A stretch of DNA of 64,000 nucleotides from Pseudomonadota bacterium (lineage in GTDB: Bacteria > Desulfobacterota > Binatia > UBA9968), in assembly GCA_021324155.1 (NCBI GenBank), contig JAJPJQ010000038.1:19904-83903 (forward strand), in the 5' to 3' direction. Each line of letters opens with the position of its first letter. Position 1 is the stretch's first letter. The notes beneath the pieces were generated by a model, which ran no database searches, was not told the origin of the DNA, and was given only the letters and a program-made list of their open reading frames with translations. A program made the translations under genes and the position numbers. Positions 37,731-46,629 of this stretch are shown piece by piece.

Positions 37731-38711
37731 ATGACCTACGACCTCTTAGCCGAAAAATCCCTTGCCGGCGAGCTGCTCGCTCGGGAGGAGATGCAGGCGG
37801 TGCTCGATACGCCGGACGACGATTTGCCGGAGCTTTTAGCGGCGGCCTTCAAGGTGCGCCGGAAATATTTCGGCAAGCGCGTGCAGATCCACATGCTGAT
37901 GAACGCCAAGAGCGGTCTCTGCCCGGAGGATTGCCACTACTGCTCGCAGTCGTCAGTGTCGCACGCCCCCATCGAGAAGTATCCTTTCCTTACCAAGGAA
38001 AAACTGATCGACGGCGCGCTCAAGGCCAAGGCCGCAGGCGCCGTGCGCTTCTGCATCGTCAACAGCGGCCGCGGCCCGACGTCCAAGGAGATTCAGGACA
38101 TCTGCGGCGTCGTGCGCGACATCAAGAGCCGCGTCGACATCAACATCTGCTGCTCGCTCGGCTTGATGGACGAGGAGAAGATCGCGACGCTGAAAGACGC
38201 CGGCGTCGAGCGCATCAATCACAATTTAAATACGAGCGAGCGCCATCACCCAAATATCTGCACGACGCACACGTACGCCGACCGCGTGGACACGGTGACG
38301 AACGTCAAATCCGTCGGCCTTTCCTCCTGCTGCGGCGGCATCGTCGGCATGGGCGAGACCGACGACGATCTGATGGATTTGGCGGTCTCACTGAGAAAGC
38401 TCGGCGTCGATTCGATCCCGCTGAACTTCCTTCATCCGATCGACGGCACGCCGTTCGAAGGCGTGAAGACCCTGACGCCGCAGCGCTGCTTGAAAATCCT
38501 CTGCATGTTCCGCTTCGTCAATCCCGACAAGGAGCTGCGCGTCGGCGGCGGGCGCGAGATCAACCTGCGCTCGCTCCAGCCGCTGAGCCTCTACCCGGCG
38601 AACTCGCTGTTCGTGAACGGCTATCTCACCACGCCGGGCATGGAGACGAGCGAGACGCACAAGATGATCGCCGACATGGGCTTCGAGATCGAAGACCGGC
38701 TCCCGAATTAA
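37731..38711 (+). CDS. bioB: Biotin synthase
   Basis: Radical SAM enzyme that inserts sulfur into dethiobiotin. In the 326 residues the cluster motif is C64-x3-C68-x2-C71 (GLCPEDCHYCSQS), followed by FCIVNSGRGPT, NINICCSLGLM (Fe-S ligands), NLNTSERHHP, CCGGIVGMGET and GGREINLR. The last six bioB landmarks are intact. AAAGGTG lies about 12 bases before the ATG; a TTG at 37710 is in frame but upstream of the ribosome site. Its product is needed by the biotin-dependent carboxylase at 4.4-8.2 kb. No other bio genes are nearby. Confidence 0.95.
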   Translation: MTYDLLAEKSLAGELLAREEMQAVLDTPDDDLPELLAAAFKVRRKYFGKRVQIHMLMNAKSGLCPEDCHYCSQSSVSHAPIEKYPFLTKEKLIDGALKAKAAGAVRFCIVNSGRGPTSKEIQDICGVVRDIKSRVDINICCSLGLMDEEKIATLKDAGVERINHNLNTSERHHPNICTTHTYADRVDTVTNVKSVGLSSCCGGIVGMGETDDDLMDLAVSLRKLGVDSIPLNFLHPIDGTPFEGVKTLTPQRCLKILCMFRFVNPDKELRVGGGREINLRSLQPLSLYPANSLFVNGYLTTPGMETSETHKMIADMGFEIEDRLPN

Positions 38712-38712
38712 G

Positions 38713-39582
38713 TCACTTCCACAACGTAATCACCAACACGCCGCCGATGATCATCGACGCGGCGATGACGATGCGGAGCGTCACGCGCTCGACATCGCGG
38801 AGAAACAGCGCCGTGAAGATCAGCGAGAAGAACGGCCCCGTGCTGCTAAGCGGGATCACGACGGAGACTTTTCCTAAGTCGAGCGCGTAATAGATACACA
38901 CCATCGCGAGGCTCACCGTGACGCCCGCCGCGATGAACCAGCCGAAGCATTCGCGGTTCATCTTCCAGGTCTCCTGCGATTTCTCGACGTACCAGAGCGT
39001 CAGGATCGAGACCACGAAGGACGACGTGGCGGTCACCGCGGCGGCGAGGAACGGGTGCGGGATCGCTGCGAGGCCGAATTTGCGCACGACCTGCGACGCG
39101 CCCGCCAAAGCCGACGCCGCGATCGGATACCACAGAAACACCGCCGAGCTCTTGAGTTTCATCGACCCTACGCGCCACGAGAGCAGCGTGATGCCGGCGA
39201 TGATCATGAACGTCGCGACCACGATCGGCACCGTGATCTTCTCGCCGAGAAAAATGATCGCCATCGCCGCGCTGAAGATCGGCGTGGTCGCGCGAATCGG
39301 GTCGGTGATGGCGACGCCGAGCGCGTCGATACCCTTGTACGTGAGCAGACGCGTCAGCCCCGGCTGAAAAAAGCCGACGACCACGAAAATCAGGAGCGAC
39401 GCGCTCGCCACGGAAGCAATCGGCACGATCAGCAGCGCCACCGTCCAGAGAAAGACGATGTTGATGAGCAGGCTTGTGATCACGCCGGTCGCGGGATTCG
39501 ACGTGCGCAGCGCTTTCTTCGTGAAGAGATTGTGCAGCGCGAAAAGAAACGCGTTCGCGAGCGCGAAAGATTCCGCCGACAT
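38713..39582 (-). CDS. EamA/DMT-family transporter
   Basis: A 289-residue inner-membrane protein with ten predicted helices in two EamA repeats (for example GVAITDPIRATTPIFSAAMAIIFLGEKI and VSVVIPLSSTGPFFSLIFTALFLRDVE). The family exports or imports small metabolites by proton-coupled or exchange mechanisms. It is transcribed toward bioB with only a base or so between the stops. It could export a product of the neighbouring cluster, but nothing in the sequence fixes the substrate. Confidence 0.88.
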   Translation of the reverse strand: MSAESFALANAFLFALHNLFTKKALRTSNPATGVITSLLINIVFLWTVALLIVPIASVASASLLIFVVVGFFQPGLTRLLTYKGIDALGVAITDPIRATTPIFSAAMAIIFLGEKITVPIVVATFMIIAGITLLSWRVGSMKLKSSAVFLWYPIAASALAGASQVVRKFGLAAIPHPFLAAAVTATSSFVVSILTLWYVEKSQETWKMNRECFGWFIAAGVTVSLAMVCIYYALDLGKVSVVIPLSSTGPFFSLIFTALFLRDVERVTLRIVIAASMIIGGVLVITLWK

Positions 39583-39631
39583 GGAAACTCTTTTGTTCCA
39601 TGTTACGGAAAAAAGGGCAAATCGAAGCTTA

Positions 39632-39659
39632 TTGCAAAGCGGAAAGCGTCCGCTAAAGT
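39632..39659 (+). promoter_or_regulatory. Predicted promoter of HMA-like small protein
   Basis: TTGCAA (39632-39637) and TAAAGT (39654-39659), 16 bases apart, place the start point within a few bases of ATG 39669, another near-leaderless arrangement. Confidence 0.4.
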
Positions 39660-39668
39660 GGGAAGGCG

Positions 39669-39878
39669 ATGAAGAGCCGCACGGCGATTATCTCGATCAA
39701 GGACCTCAAGGCCGAGGCGTTGCCGGCGCTGAAGCAGGCGCTCAGCGCCGTCGCCGGCGTTCAGTCCATTGATTTCAACCTTGAGCGGAGCGTCGCCGTG
39801 GTCGAGTTCGAAGGCGAGCACACGATCGTCGACGACCTCATGCGCGCCGTCTTAAAGGCGGGTCATCAGTTAATTTAA
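39669..39878 (+). CDS. Small HMA-fold (heavy-metal-associated-like) protein lacking the CxxC motif
   Basis: A 69-residue protein with the beta-alpha-beta-beta-alpha-beta pattern of an HMA domain (AIISIKDLK, ALPALKQALSAVAGVQSIDFNLERSVAVVEF, DDLMRAVLKAGHQLI). The metal-binding CxxC that normally follows the first strand is absent (KDLKAEA), so copper or zinc binding by that site is not expected. It is alone on the plus strand, converging on tldE with a 4-base overlap of stops. Role unknown; a degenerate metallochaperone or a regulatory domain are options. Confidence 0.65.
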   Translation: MKSRTAIISIKDLKAEALPALKQALSAVAGVQSIDFNLERSVAVVEFEGEHTIVDDLMRAVLKAGHQLI

Positions 39879-41230
39879 TTTCCCGCGACGGTCATGCGGG
39901 AAAGCTTGAGCGTCGGCGCCGCGATCCTGCCGCGGAATTCCAAATCGCGGCCGACCATCTCGATGTTAGCGAGCATCTCTTTCAAGTTCCCGGCGATCGT
40001 GACTTCTTCGACCGGATAGGCGAGCTGCCCCTTCTCGATCCAGATGCCCGCGGCGCCGCGCGAGTAATCGCCGGTGACGAGGTTGACGCCGAAGCCCATG
40101 AGTTCGGTCACGTAGAAGCCGTTGTCGACGGACGCGACGATCTCCTCGGGCGCGTGCGCGCCCGCGGCGAGATAGAAATTCAGCGGGCCGACGCCGGGCG
40201 AATCGCCGATGCCGCGGCTCGCGTTGCCGGTCGAGGAGAGGTTCATTTTTTTTCCGCTGTAGGTGTCCAGCAGATAGCTCCTGAGCACGCCGCGGTCGAC
40301 GATCGTCTTTTTCGCCGTCGGCAGTCCCTCGCCATCGAACGGTTTGGAGCCGAGCGCGCCCGGAATCGTGCCGTCGTCGACGATCGTCACGTTCTCCGAC
40401 GCAATCTTCTCGCCCAGCCTGCCGACCAGGAACGACGCGCCCTTGTAGAGCGCATAGCCGGAGAGTGCCGAGGAGAGATGGCGCAGAAGATTCGCTGAGA
40501 TTTCGGGATCGAAGACGACTGGGCATTCGCGGGTCTTCACTTTGCGCGCTCCCAGGCGCCGCAGCGCGCGCTCCGCGGCGCGACGGCCGACCGCCTCGGG
40601 CGCTTCGAGCCGCGCGAATTTCCGCTGCGACGAGTACCAGTAGTCGCGCTGCATCGAGCCGTTCGAGCTCGCGACCGGCGCGACCGACACACCGTAGCTC
40701 GATCCGTGATACTCGCCGGTAAAGCCGTGGCTGTTCGCGTAAAGAACGCGGGCCGCGCTGGCGGAAAATTCGCCGCCCTCGGAGTTGGTAATGCGCGGGT
40801 CGAATTCGAGCGCGGCCTTCTCCGCCGCGAGCGCCAGCCGGATCTTGTCGTCGACCGACACGGCGCGATTCTGCCCGTCGTCGAGATCGAGATCCGGCAG
40901 ATCCTTCGCGAGCGCTTCGGGCGCCGGCAGCCCGCTGTACTCATCCTTCGCCGTGGCGCGCGCCAGCGCGCACGTATCGTCCACGAGGCGTTCGATCGCG
41001 GCGGTCGAAATGTCCGACGTCGACGCGCTCGCCGAGCTCGCGCCGAAAAACAGCCTGATACCGAGGCGCTTCTCCTGCGCCTGGCTGACCTTGTCGACGT
41101 CGCCCAGGCGCACGGCCACGAACGAGCTGTCGCTTTCAGCCATCATGACGTCGCCGGCGGTCGCGCCTTTTTGCTTCGCCTGCTTGAGAATGTCGAGCGC
41201 GAGCTCGGCGGACAATTCCAAACGCTCCAT
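39875..41230 (-). CDS. pmbA: TldE/PmbA-family metalloprotease partner
   Basis: The non-catalytic or co-catalytic partner in the TldD-TldE protease, which processes modified peptides and unfolded proteins. The 451 residues fit the PmbA/TldE branch: no HExxxH, but the family's IVDDGTIPGALGSKPFDGEGLP, STGNASRGIGDSPG, GFYVTELMGFGVNLVTGDYSRGAAGIWIE and AGNLKEM motifs. It follows tldD by two bases on the same strand, so the heterodimer is co-expressed. In other systems TldDE matures RiPP peptides; none is obvious in this window. Confidence 0.92.
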   Translation of the reverse strand: MERLELSAELALDILKQAKQKGATAGDVMMAESDSSFVAVRLGDVDKVSQAQEKRLGIRLFFGASSASASTSDISTAAIERLVDDTCALARATAKDEYSGLPAPEALAKDLPDLDLDDGQNRAVSVDDKIRLALAAEKAALEFDPRITNSEGGEFSASAARVLYANSHGFTGEYHGSSYGVSVAPVASSNGSMQRDYWYSSQRKFARLEAPEAVGRRAAERALRRLGARKVKTRECPVVFDPEISANLLRHLSSALSGYALYKGASFLVGRLGEKIASENVTIVDDGTIPGALGSKPFDGEGLPTAKKTIVDRGVLRSYLLDTYSGKKMNLSSTGNASRGIGDSPGVGPLNFYLAAGAHAPEEIVASVDNGFYVTELMGFGVNLVTGDYSRGAAGIWIEKGQLAYPVEEVTIAGNLKEMLANIEMVGRDLEFRGRIAAPTLKLSRMTVAGN

Positions 41231-41232
41231 GA

Positions 41233-42690
41233 TTACTTATTCTCCGCGGCCGTGCCGCCAACCGTGAGGCCGTCAATGCGGATCGTCGGCAGGCCGACGC
41301 CGACCGGCACGGACTGGCCGTCCTTGCCGCAGGTGCCGACGCCTTCGTCGAGCTTGAGATCGTGTCCCACCATCGAGACGCGCGTGAGCACATCGGGGCC
41401 GTTGCCGATCAGCGTCGCGCCCTTCACCGGACGCCCGATCCTGCCGTCCTCGATCAGGTAGGCTTCGCTCGCCGAAAACACGAACTTGCCGTTGGTGATG
41501 TCGACCTGCCCGCCGCCGAACGAGACCGCGTAAAGCCCCTTTTTCACGGAGCGGATGATGTCTTCCGGCGCGCTCTCGCCCGCAAGCATGAAGGTATTGG
41601 TCATGCGCGGCATCGGGATGTGCGCGTAGCTCTCGCGCCGGCCGTTGCCGGTCGGCGCCATTTTCATCAGGCCGGCGTTAAGCCGGTCCTGCAAATAGCC
41701 GCGCAGAATGCCTTTATCGATCAGGACGGTGCGCTGCGTCGGCGTCCCCTCGTCGTCCAGGTTGAGCGAGCCGCGGCGCGACGGCAGCGTGCCGTCGTCG
41801 ACCACAGTGCAGAGTTCGGACGCGACTTTCTGGCCGATACGCTCGCTGAACGCCGAGACCTTCTTCCGGTTGAAGTCGCCTTCGAGGCCGTGGCCGATCG
41901 CCTCGTGGAGCAGGATGCCGGGCCAGCCGGGCCCGAGCACGACGTCCATCGTCCCTGCCGGCGCGTCCTCGGCCTCGAGGTTCAAAATCGCCTGCCGCAC
42001 CGCCTCGCGCGTGAAGCGCTCGTAATTGTTCTTATCGAGGAAAAAGTCGAATGCCACGCGCCCGCCGCCGCCGTAGGTGCCGACTTGGCGGTTGCCGCGC
42101 TCCTCCGCAATGACCGTGACGTTCAAACGTCCGAGCGGCTGGATGTCGCCGGCGAGCCAGCCCTTGGAGGAGGCGACCAGGACGATTTTCTCCTCGCTCG
42201 CGAACGAGACGAAAACATTTTTCACGCGGGCGTCGAGCGAGCGCGCAAGCCGGTCGATCTCGTAGAGCAGCGCGGTCTTCTTCTCCAGGGCGACATCGGT
42301 CGGCGGCGTTTTTACCGGGTAAAGATCGTGCGCCGCGACGCGCTCGCCGCCGACTTTGACAGGCACATCTGCTGAGCGGTTCTGGGCGATCGCCTGCGCC
42401 GTGCGCGCGGCGAGCGCGAGGTTGTCGATCGTGATGTCGTCGGTGTAGGCGTAACCGGTCTTCGCTTCCGAGAGCACGCGCACGCCGACACCGTTCGAGG
42501 TCGAGCGCGAGCCCTGCTTGACGAGCCCCTCTTCCAGGCTAACGCCTTCGTTGACGCGGTACTCGAAATAAAGATCCGCGTAATCGGCCTTACGCGCGAG
42601 CGCCTGGGATAGCAGTTTCTCCACGTCATGGCCGGTAACGCCGAAGCGCCGGTCGAAAAAATTTTCAGCTCTGATGATCTCTTGTGCCAT
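41233..42690 (-). CDS. tldD: TldD-family metalloprotease
   Basis: The catalytic, zinc-binding subunit of the TldD-TldE protease. The 485 residues contain the H262-E-x3-H267 active site (LLHEAIGHGLEGD), preceded by MDVVLGPGWPG. They also show VVDDGTLPSRRGSLNLDDEGTPTQRTVLI, GRRESYAHIPMPRMTNTFM, VSFGGGQVDITNGKFVFSASEAYLIE and GTCGKDGQSVPVGVG-type C-terminal motifs. It is first in the tldD-tldE pair and is transcribed divergently from the GAPDH-like gene. Confidence 0.94.
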   Translation of the reverse strand: MAQEIIRAENFFDRRFGVTGHDVEKLLSQALARKADYADLYFEYRVNEGVSLEEGLVKQGSRSTSNGVGVRVLSEAKTGYAYTDDITIDNLALAARTAQAIAQNRSADVPVKVGGERVAAHDLYPVKTPPTDVALEKKTALLYEIDRLARSLDARVKNVFVSFASEEKIVLVASSKGWLAGDIQPLGRLNVTVIAEERGNRQVGTYGGGGRVAFDFFLDKNNYERFTREAVRQAILNLEAEDAPAGTMDVVLGPGWPGILLHEAIGHGLEGDFNRKKVSAFSERIGQKVASELCTVVDDGTLPSRRGSLNLDDEGTPTQRTVLIDKGILRGYLQDRLNAGLMKMAPTGNGRRESYAHIPMPRMTNTFMLAGESAPEDIIRSVKKGLYAVSFGGGQVDITNGKFVFSASEAYLIEDGRIGRPVKGATLIGNGPDVLTRVSMVGHDLKLDEGVGTCGKDGQSVPVGVGLPTIRIDGLTVGGTAAENK

Positions 42691-42788
42691 CTTGTGCCCT
42701 TATGTTCCTAACATCTTTACAAATGTCTTAAAATCCGACGAAAAGTTCGCGGTTTTCGTCGCCCACCCTTCCCCTTATGCCGTTTCTA

Positions 42789-42800
42789 TAGTATATACTA
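42789..42800. promoter_or_regulatory. 12-bp AT palindrome in the tldD/GAPDH divergent gap
   Basis: TAGTATATACTA is a perfect palindrome containing TATACT, a reasonable -10 box for the plus-strand gene starting at 42839. It lies in an AT-rich stretch between divergent genes and may serve as both promoter element and operator. Confidence 0.4.
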
Positions 42801-42838
42801 CTGGGTTTTTTAAACTTTACGAAGGGACTGAGGACGCC

Positions 42839-43909
42839 ATGTCGGGTACAAAAAAGAAAATCGTTCACGTCGTCGGTACCGGGACGATCGGCGAGCCGCT
42901 GATCGGCATTCTCTCGACCTTTCGCCAGCAATGGGGGCTCGACGACGTCACCTTCCACAAGCGGACTCCGCTTCTGACCGATCGTTCCAAAGTCCACGCC
43001 CTTGCTCACAAAGGCGCGAAGCTCGCCGTCGACAAGGACCGCTGGGGCAAATTCAAGGACATGGGCATGGAGCCCACTTTCGAGGCCGAAGAGGCGATCG
43101 AGCGCGCGAGCGTCATCATCGATTGCACGCCGGTCGGCAACGAAAACAAGGAAAAGCTCTACAATAAATACGCCGGCAACGGCCGCGGCTTCATCGCTCA
43201 GGGCAGCGAGTTCGGCTTCGGCAAAATGTACGCCCGCGGCATCAACGACAAGGCCTTCAACGGCAAAGACCAGTTCGTCCAGGTCGTCAGCTGCAATACG
43301 CATAATCTGGCGGTGTTGATCGACACGCTCGCCCTCGGCCCGGAAAAAGAAGACAACCTCGAAGAGGGCCTGTTCGTCTGCATGCGCCGCGCCAACGACC
43401 TCAGCCAAGAGGGCGACTTCATTCCCGCGCCCGAGGTCGGCAAGCACGAGGACTCGCGCTTCGGCACGCACCAGGGGCGCGACGCGCACCACCTGTTCGA
43501 GACCATGGGGCTCGATCTGCCGATCTACTCGTCCGCCATCAAGCTCAATACGCAGTACATGCACACGATCCACTTCAACCTGCGGCTAAAACGCACCGTG
43601 ACGATGGACGAGATCATGCGCCGGCTCAAAGCCAACGGCCGCGTCGCGCTCACGAACAAGAAATCTTCCGCGTCGGTCTTTTCGTTCGGCCGCGACCACG
43701 GCCTCTTCGGCCGCATCCTCAATCAGACGGTGATCGTAACCCAGGCCCTGGCGCTAAAGGGCGACAACGAGATCGTCGGCATGTGCTTCACGCCGCAGGA
43801 CGGCAACTCCTTGTCGAGCAGCCTCGCCGCGACGCTCCGGTTCCTCTATCCGGACAGCTTCGAGAAGCAGCTCGATGTGCTGAAGCCGTACTTTTTCCAG
43901 GAAATCTAA
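42839..43909 (+). CDS. Type II (archaeal-like) glyceraldehyde-3-phosphate dehydrogenase family protein
   Basis: A 356-residue dehydrogenase with an N-terminal Rossmann motif (VHVVGTGTIGEPL) and the probable catalytic cysteine C152 in VVSCNTHNLA, where archaeal type II GAPDH has SCNTT. Other type II features are DCTPVGNENKEKLYNKY, GTHQGRDAHH and MHTIHFN. Type II GAPDH is usual in archaea and rare in bacteria. The His after the Asn-Thr differs from classical enzymes, so a different phosphorylated or CoA substrate is possible. GAAGGGACTGAGGA precedes the ATG. It stands alone. Confidence 0.75.
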   Translation: MSGTKKKIVHVVGTGTIGEPLIGILSTFRQQWGLDDVTFHKRTPLLTDRSKVHALAHKGAKLAVDKDRWGKFKDMGMEPTFEAEEAIERASVIIDCTPVGNENKEKLYNKYAGNGRGFIAQGSEFGFGKMYARGINDKAFNGKDQFVQVVSCNTHNLAVLIDTLALGPEKEDNLEEGLFVCMRRANDLSQEGDFIPAPEVGKHEDSRFGTHQGRDAHHLFETMGLDLPIYSSAIKLNTQYMHTIHFNLRLKRTVTMDEIMRRLKANGRVALTNKKSSASVFSFGRDHGLFGRILNQTVIVTQALALKGDNEIVGMCFTPQDGNSLSSSLAATLRFLYPDSFEKQLDVLKPYFFQEI

Positions 43910-43931
43910 GCCGCATGATAAATTTTGAGTG

Positions 43932-43967
43932 TTGAGTTTTGAATTAGATTCACAACTTAAAACTCAA
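43932..43967. repeat. AT-rich imperfect inverted repeat between convergent genes
   Basis: TTGAGTTTTGAATT (43932-43945) pairs at 12 of 14 positions with 43954-43967. It sits exactly in the gap between the GAPDH-like and DUF192 genes, whose stops face each other, and could terminate both. Confidence 0.65.
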
Positions 43968-43968
43968 A

Positions 43969-44445
43969 CTATTCTTTTACGGCTTCCGCCGATACTCCCT
44001 CGAAAAGCACCTTATCGCCGACCTGGATGCCGCGCTTTTGTGCGCCGCCGCCGACAATCTCCAGCACGTAACGGCTCGGCAACCCGACCGTGCGCGGCGA
44101 TTCCGTGAAAGGCACCGCTTCGCGCACGATGCCGACAATTTTCATATCCGAGCCGATGAAGATCATGTCGAGCGGGATCGGCGTGTTCTTCATCCAGAAC
44201 GTGAGCACCGATTCGTCGGGAAAGATAAACAGCATGCCGTGACCGTCCGCGAGCTCGCGCCGGTACATAAGGCCCATCTCGCGCTTGGCGGGCGTATCGG
44301 CGAGCTCGACCTCAAACGCGGCCTCGCTTCCGCCGCGTGTGACGACGACGACGCGCGGATCGCCGCGGCACGCGGTCAACTGGAGCGCCATCGCGATCCA
44401 GCCGGCCAGCGCGAGCCGTGGAATTTTTGTTAGCGGCTTCGTCAA
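43969..44445 (-). CDS. DUF192 lipoprotein
   Basis: A 158-residue exported protein. The signal peptide ends in a lipobox (LQLTAC, C26), followed by a DUF192 domain: FEVELADTPAKREMGLMYRRELADGHGMLFIFPDE, FWMKNTPIPLDMIFI and VLEIVGGGAQKRGIQVGDKV. The family is widespread and often exported; its function is not settled. It lies 40 bases upstream, in transcription order, from no partner: the Fe-S oxidoreductase gene ends at 44485 and is read in the same direction, so the two may share a transcript. Confidence 0.88.
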   Translation of the reverse strand: MTKPLTKIPRLALAGWIAMALQLTACRGDPRVVVVTRGGSEAAFEVELADTPAKREMGLMYRRELADGHGMLFIFPDESVLTFWMKNTPIPLDMIFIGSDMKIVGIVREAVPFTESPRTVGLPSRYVLEIVGGGAQKRGIQVGDKVLFEGVSAEAVKE

Positions 44446-44484
44446 ATGTATGCGCCGGGCTGGTGTAGTTCGACCGGCGGCGCG

Positions 44485-46479
44485 CTACTTCGCCAGATTG
44501 CCCGCCACAATCTCCGCTATGTCCCGGATCGCCGGCGCGCCGGTCTCCTCCTGCGCCGCCTCTTCCGTGAACATGCGCATGCAGAACGGGCAGCCGGTCG
44601 CAACCGTCTTGGCGCCCGTGCTTTTGAGCTCGCGCCAGCGGTTGGCCGTCACTCGCTCGCGGCCGGGCTCTTCGGTCTTCCAGAACTGGCCGCCGCCCGC
44701 GCCGCAGCAGAAGCTGTTGCTCCGCGTGCGCGCCGGTTCGGCGAGTTTAACGCCGGATGAGGCGATCACCTGCCGCGGCTGGTCGAAGACCTGATTGTGG
44801 CGCCCGAGATAACAGGGGTCATGATAGGTCGCGGCGCCGTCCGCGGCTGCGTTGAGCTTCAACTTGCCGGATTTGATCAGCTCGTCGATGAATTCGGTGT
44901 GGTGCTTGACCGCATACTTACCGCCGAACTCCGGGTACTCGTTCTTGATCGTGTGCAGGCAGTGCGGGCAGGTCGTGACGATGAGCTTGGGCGCGAGACC
45001 GTTCAGGGTCTCGGTGTTCTCCGCCGCGAGCTGCGCAAAGAGGTACTCGTTCCCCGTCCGGCGCGCCGCGTCGCCGGTGCACTTCTCTCGTTTACCGAGC
45101 ACCGCCCAGCTCAAGCCCGCCGTGTGAAGAATCGACGCCATACTCTGGGCGATTTTTTGCGCGCGCGGGTCGAAGGCGGCGGCGCAGCCGACCCAGTAAA
45201 GGACGTCGGGTTCGGGATTTTTTTCGACCGTCGGCACCTCGAACGGCAGCCCCTTGGCCCAGTCGAGCCGCTGCTCCGGAGCCATCGCCCAGGGATTGGC
45301 TACTTGCTCCATGCCGTTGAAGGCTTTTTTCAGATTGTCCGGAAACTCCGCCGCCGAGAGCACGCGCTCGCGCCGGACGTCGATGATGTGGAGCATCTGC
45401 TCGTTCCCCACCGGACAGACCTCGATGCAGGCGTTGCATGTCGTGCACGCCCAGGCGGCCTCATCGTTCAGCGCGAACTCGAGCAGCGGCCGCGGGCTTT
45501 CCTTGCCTGCGCTGAATTCGGGGCGGATGCGATTCAACTCGAAGCGCTCGTTGATCAGAATCGCCGCCGGGCTCAGCGCCTTGCCGGTGGCGTAGGCCGG
45601 ACAGACGTCCTGGCAGCGGTTGCACATGATGCAGCTGTAGGCGTCGAGCAGCCGCGGCCAGGGGAAATCCTCGAGCTTCGCCGCGCCGAACGACTCCTCT
45701 TTTTCGAAATCCATGGTCGCGAGCGCGCCGGGGTTTTTCTTTTTGAGCGCGAGGTTGATCGGCGCGAGCATCAGATGGATGTGCTTCGAGCGCGGGAAAT
45801 AGGGTAGAAAGACGAGGATCGACCCCAGCGCGCCCCACCAGAATAAATGCTCGACGGCGGTCGTCGCACCGGGGCTGAGATTCGCAAAGAGCGCGGAAAA
45901 TGCAGATGCCACAGGCTGGAAAGGATCGGCGCCGTCCTGCGCCAGGACGGCGGCGCGCGACAGCAGCCGGCTGCCGACATGGAATAGGATGAACGCCGCG
46001 ACGATCGAAGAATCGCGCCGCACGCCGCCGCGCGCGTCCTCGTGCAGCGGCACGTTGGGCGCGAAAGAGAAATCGCGCGGACGCACGAAAAACCGCCTCA
46101 GGATGAGCCCGACCATGCCGATCAGCACGCCGGCGGTCAGGATGTCGCCCCCGAGATTGAACGCCGCCCAGGCGTCGCCGCGGGCGCGGAAGGGAAAAAA
46201 GCCCTCCAGCGCGTCCACCCCGTTGACCAGGAAGTAAAACATAAAACCGTAGAAGACGAGCGCGTGCAGGAACGAGACGAGTGGCCGCTTCTTGAACACC
46301 GATTGCTGCGTGACGACGATCCAGAGCGCGCGGCCGATGCGCTCGGACAGACGGTCCAAGCGGTCTTCCGGCTTGCCGCGCCGGATCGACTTAAACACCT
46401 GGAAGAAGCCGGTTCCCGCGAAATAAAATGCGCCTAGCGCGAGCGCGAGAAAAAGGATTGCTTCGATGGTCGTCAGCAT
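44485..46479 (-). CDS. Membrane-bound heterodisulfide-reductase-like Fe-S oxidoreductase
   Basis: A 664-residue fusion of an N-terminal membrane part (five or six helices, about 1-230, NarI/HdrE-like) with a cytoplasmic electron-transfer part. Two [4Fe-4S] motifs (CIMCNRCQDVCP and CTTCNACIEVCP) are followed by two CCG domains (GKREKCTGD ... CPHCLHTIKNEYPEF; then YHDPCYLGRHN ... SFCCGAGGGQFW ... GCPFCMRMF). Such proteins pass electrons between the quinone pool and partners such as electron-transfer flavoprotein. No etf genes are in the window. Two TATAAT boxes lie upstream of the ATG. Confidence 0.93.
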   Translation of the reverse strand: MLTTIEAILFLALALGAFYFAGTGFFQVFKSIRRGKPEDRLDRLSERIGRALWIVVTQQSVFKKRPLVSFLHALVFYGFMFYFLVNGVDALEGFFPFRARGDAWAAFNLGGDILTAGVLIGMVGLILRRFFVRPRDFSFAPNVPLHEDARGGVRRDSSIVAAFILFHVGSRLLSRAAVLAQDGADPFQPVASAFSALFANLSPGATTAVEHLFWWGALGSILVFLPYFPRSKHIHLMLAPINLALKKKNPGALATMDFEKEESFGAAKLEDFPWPRLLDAYSCIMCNRCQDVCPAYATGKALSPAAILINERFELNRIRPEFSAGKESPRPLLEFALNDEAAWACTTCNACIEVCPVGNEQMLHIIDVRRERVLSAAEFPDNLKKAFNGMEQVANPWAMAPEQRLDWAKGLPFEVPTVEKNPEPDVLYWVGCAAAFDPRAQKIAQSMASILHTAGLSWAVLGKREKCTGDAARRTGNEYLFAQLAAENTETLNGLAPKLIVTTCPHCLHTIKNEYPEFGGKYAVKHHTEFIDELIKSGKLKLNAAADGAATYHDPCYLGRHNQVFDQPRQVIASSGVKLAEPARTRSNSFCCGAGGGQFWKTEEPGRERVTANRWRELKSTGAKTVATGCPFCMRMFTEEAAQEETGAPAIRDIAEIVAGNLAK

Positions 46480-46500
46480 CGCGTGAGTTTTCGCCTCCGC

Positions 46501-46549
46501 ATTATATCGATATCGGGCGCATTATATAGAGTTGCGGGAGCTTTGCTAA
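46501..46549 (-). promoter_or_regulatory. Promoter region of Fe-S oxidoreductase with tandem TATAAT boxes
   Basis: GCATTATAT occurs twice on the plus strand, 20 bases apart (46499-46507, 46519-46527). Read on the minus strand each is a perfect TATAAT -10 box. The distal one has TTAGCA (46544-46549) at 17 bases. Two starts or a direct-repeat binding site are both possible. Confidence 0.5.
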
Positions 46550-46629
46550 ATTTCGTTCCGTAAGGGACGTCGACGATGTATGCCGCGGGAATCGAACTTG
46601 AAAAAATCACGGGGACGGGCTGCCGACGG

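Noticed and set aside
31597..38711. bioB as part of the amino-acid/carrier cluster
   Set aside because: It has its own ribosome site and a plausible promoter 28 bases upstream, and it is a canonical biotin synthase needed for the carboxylase.
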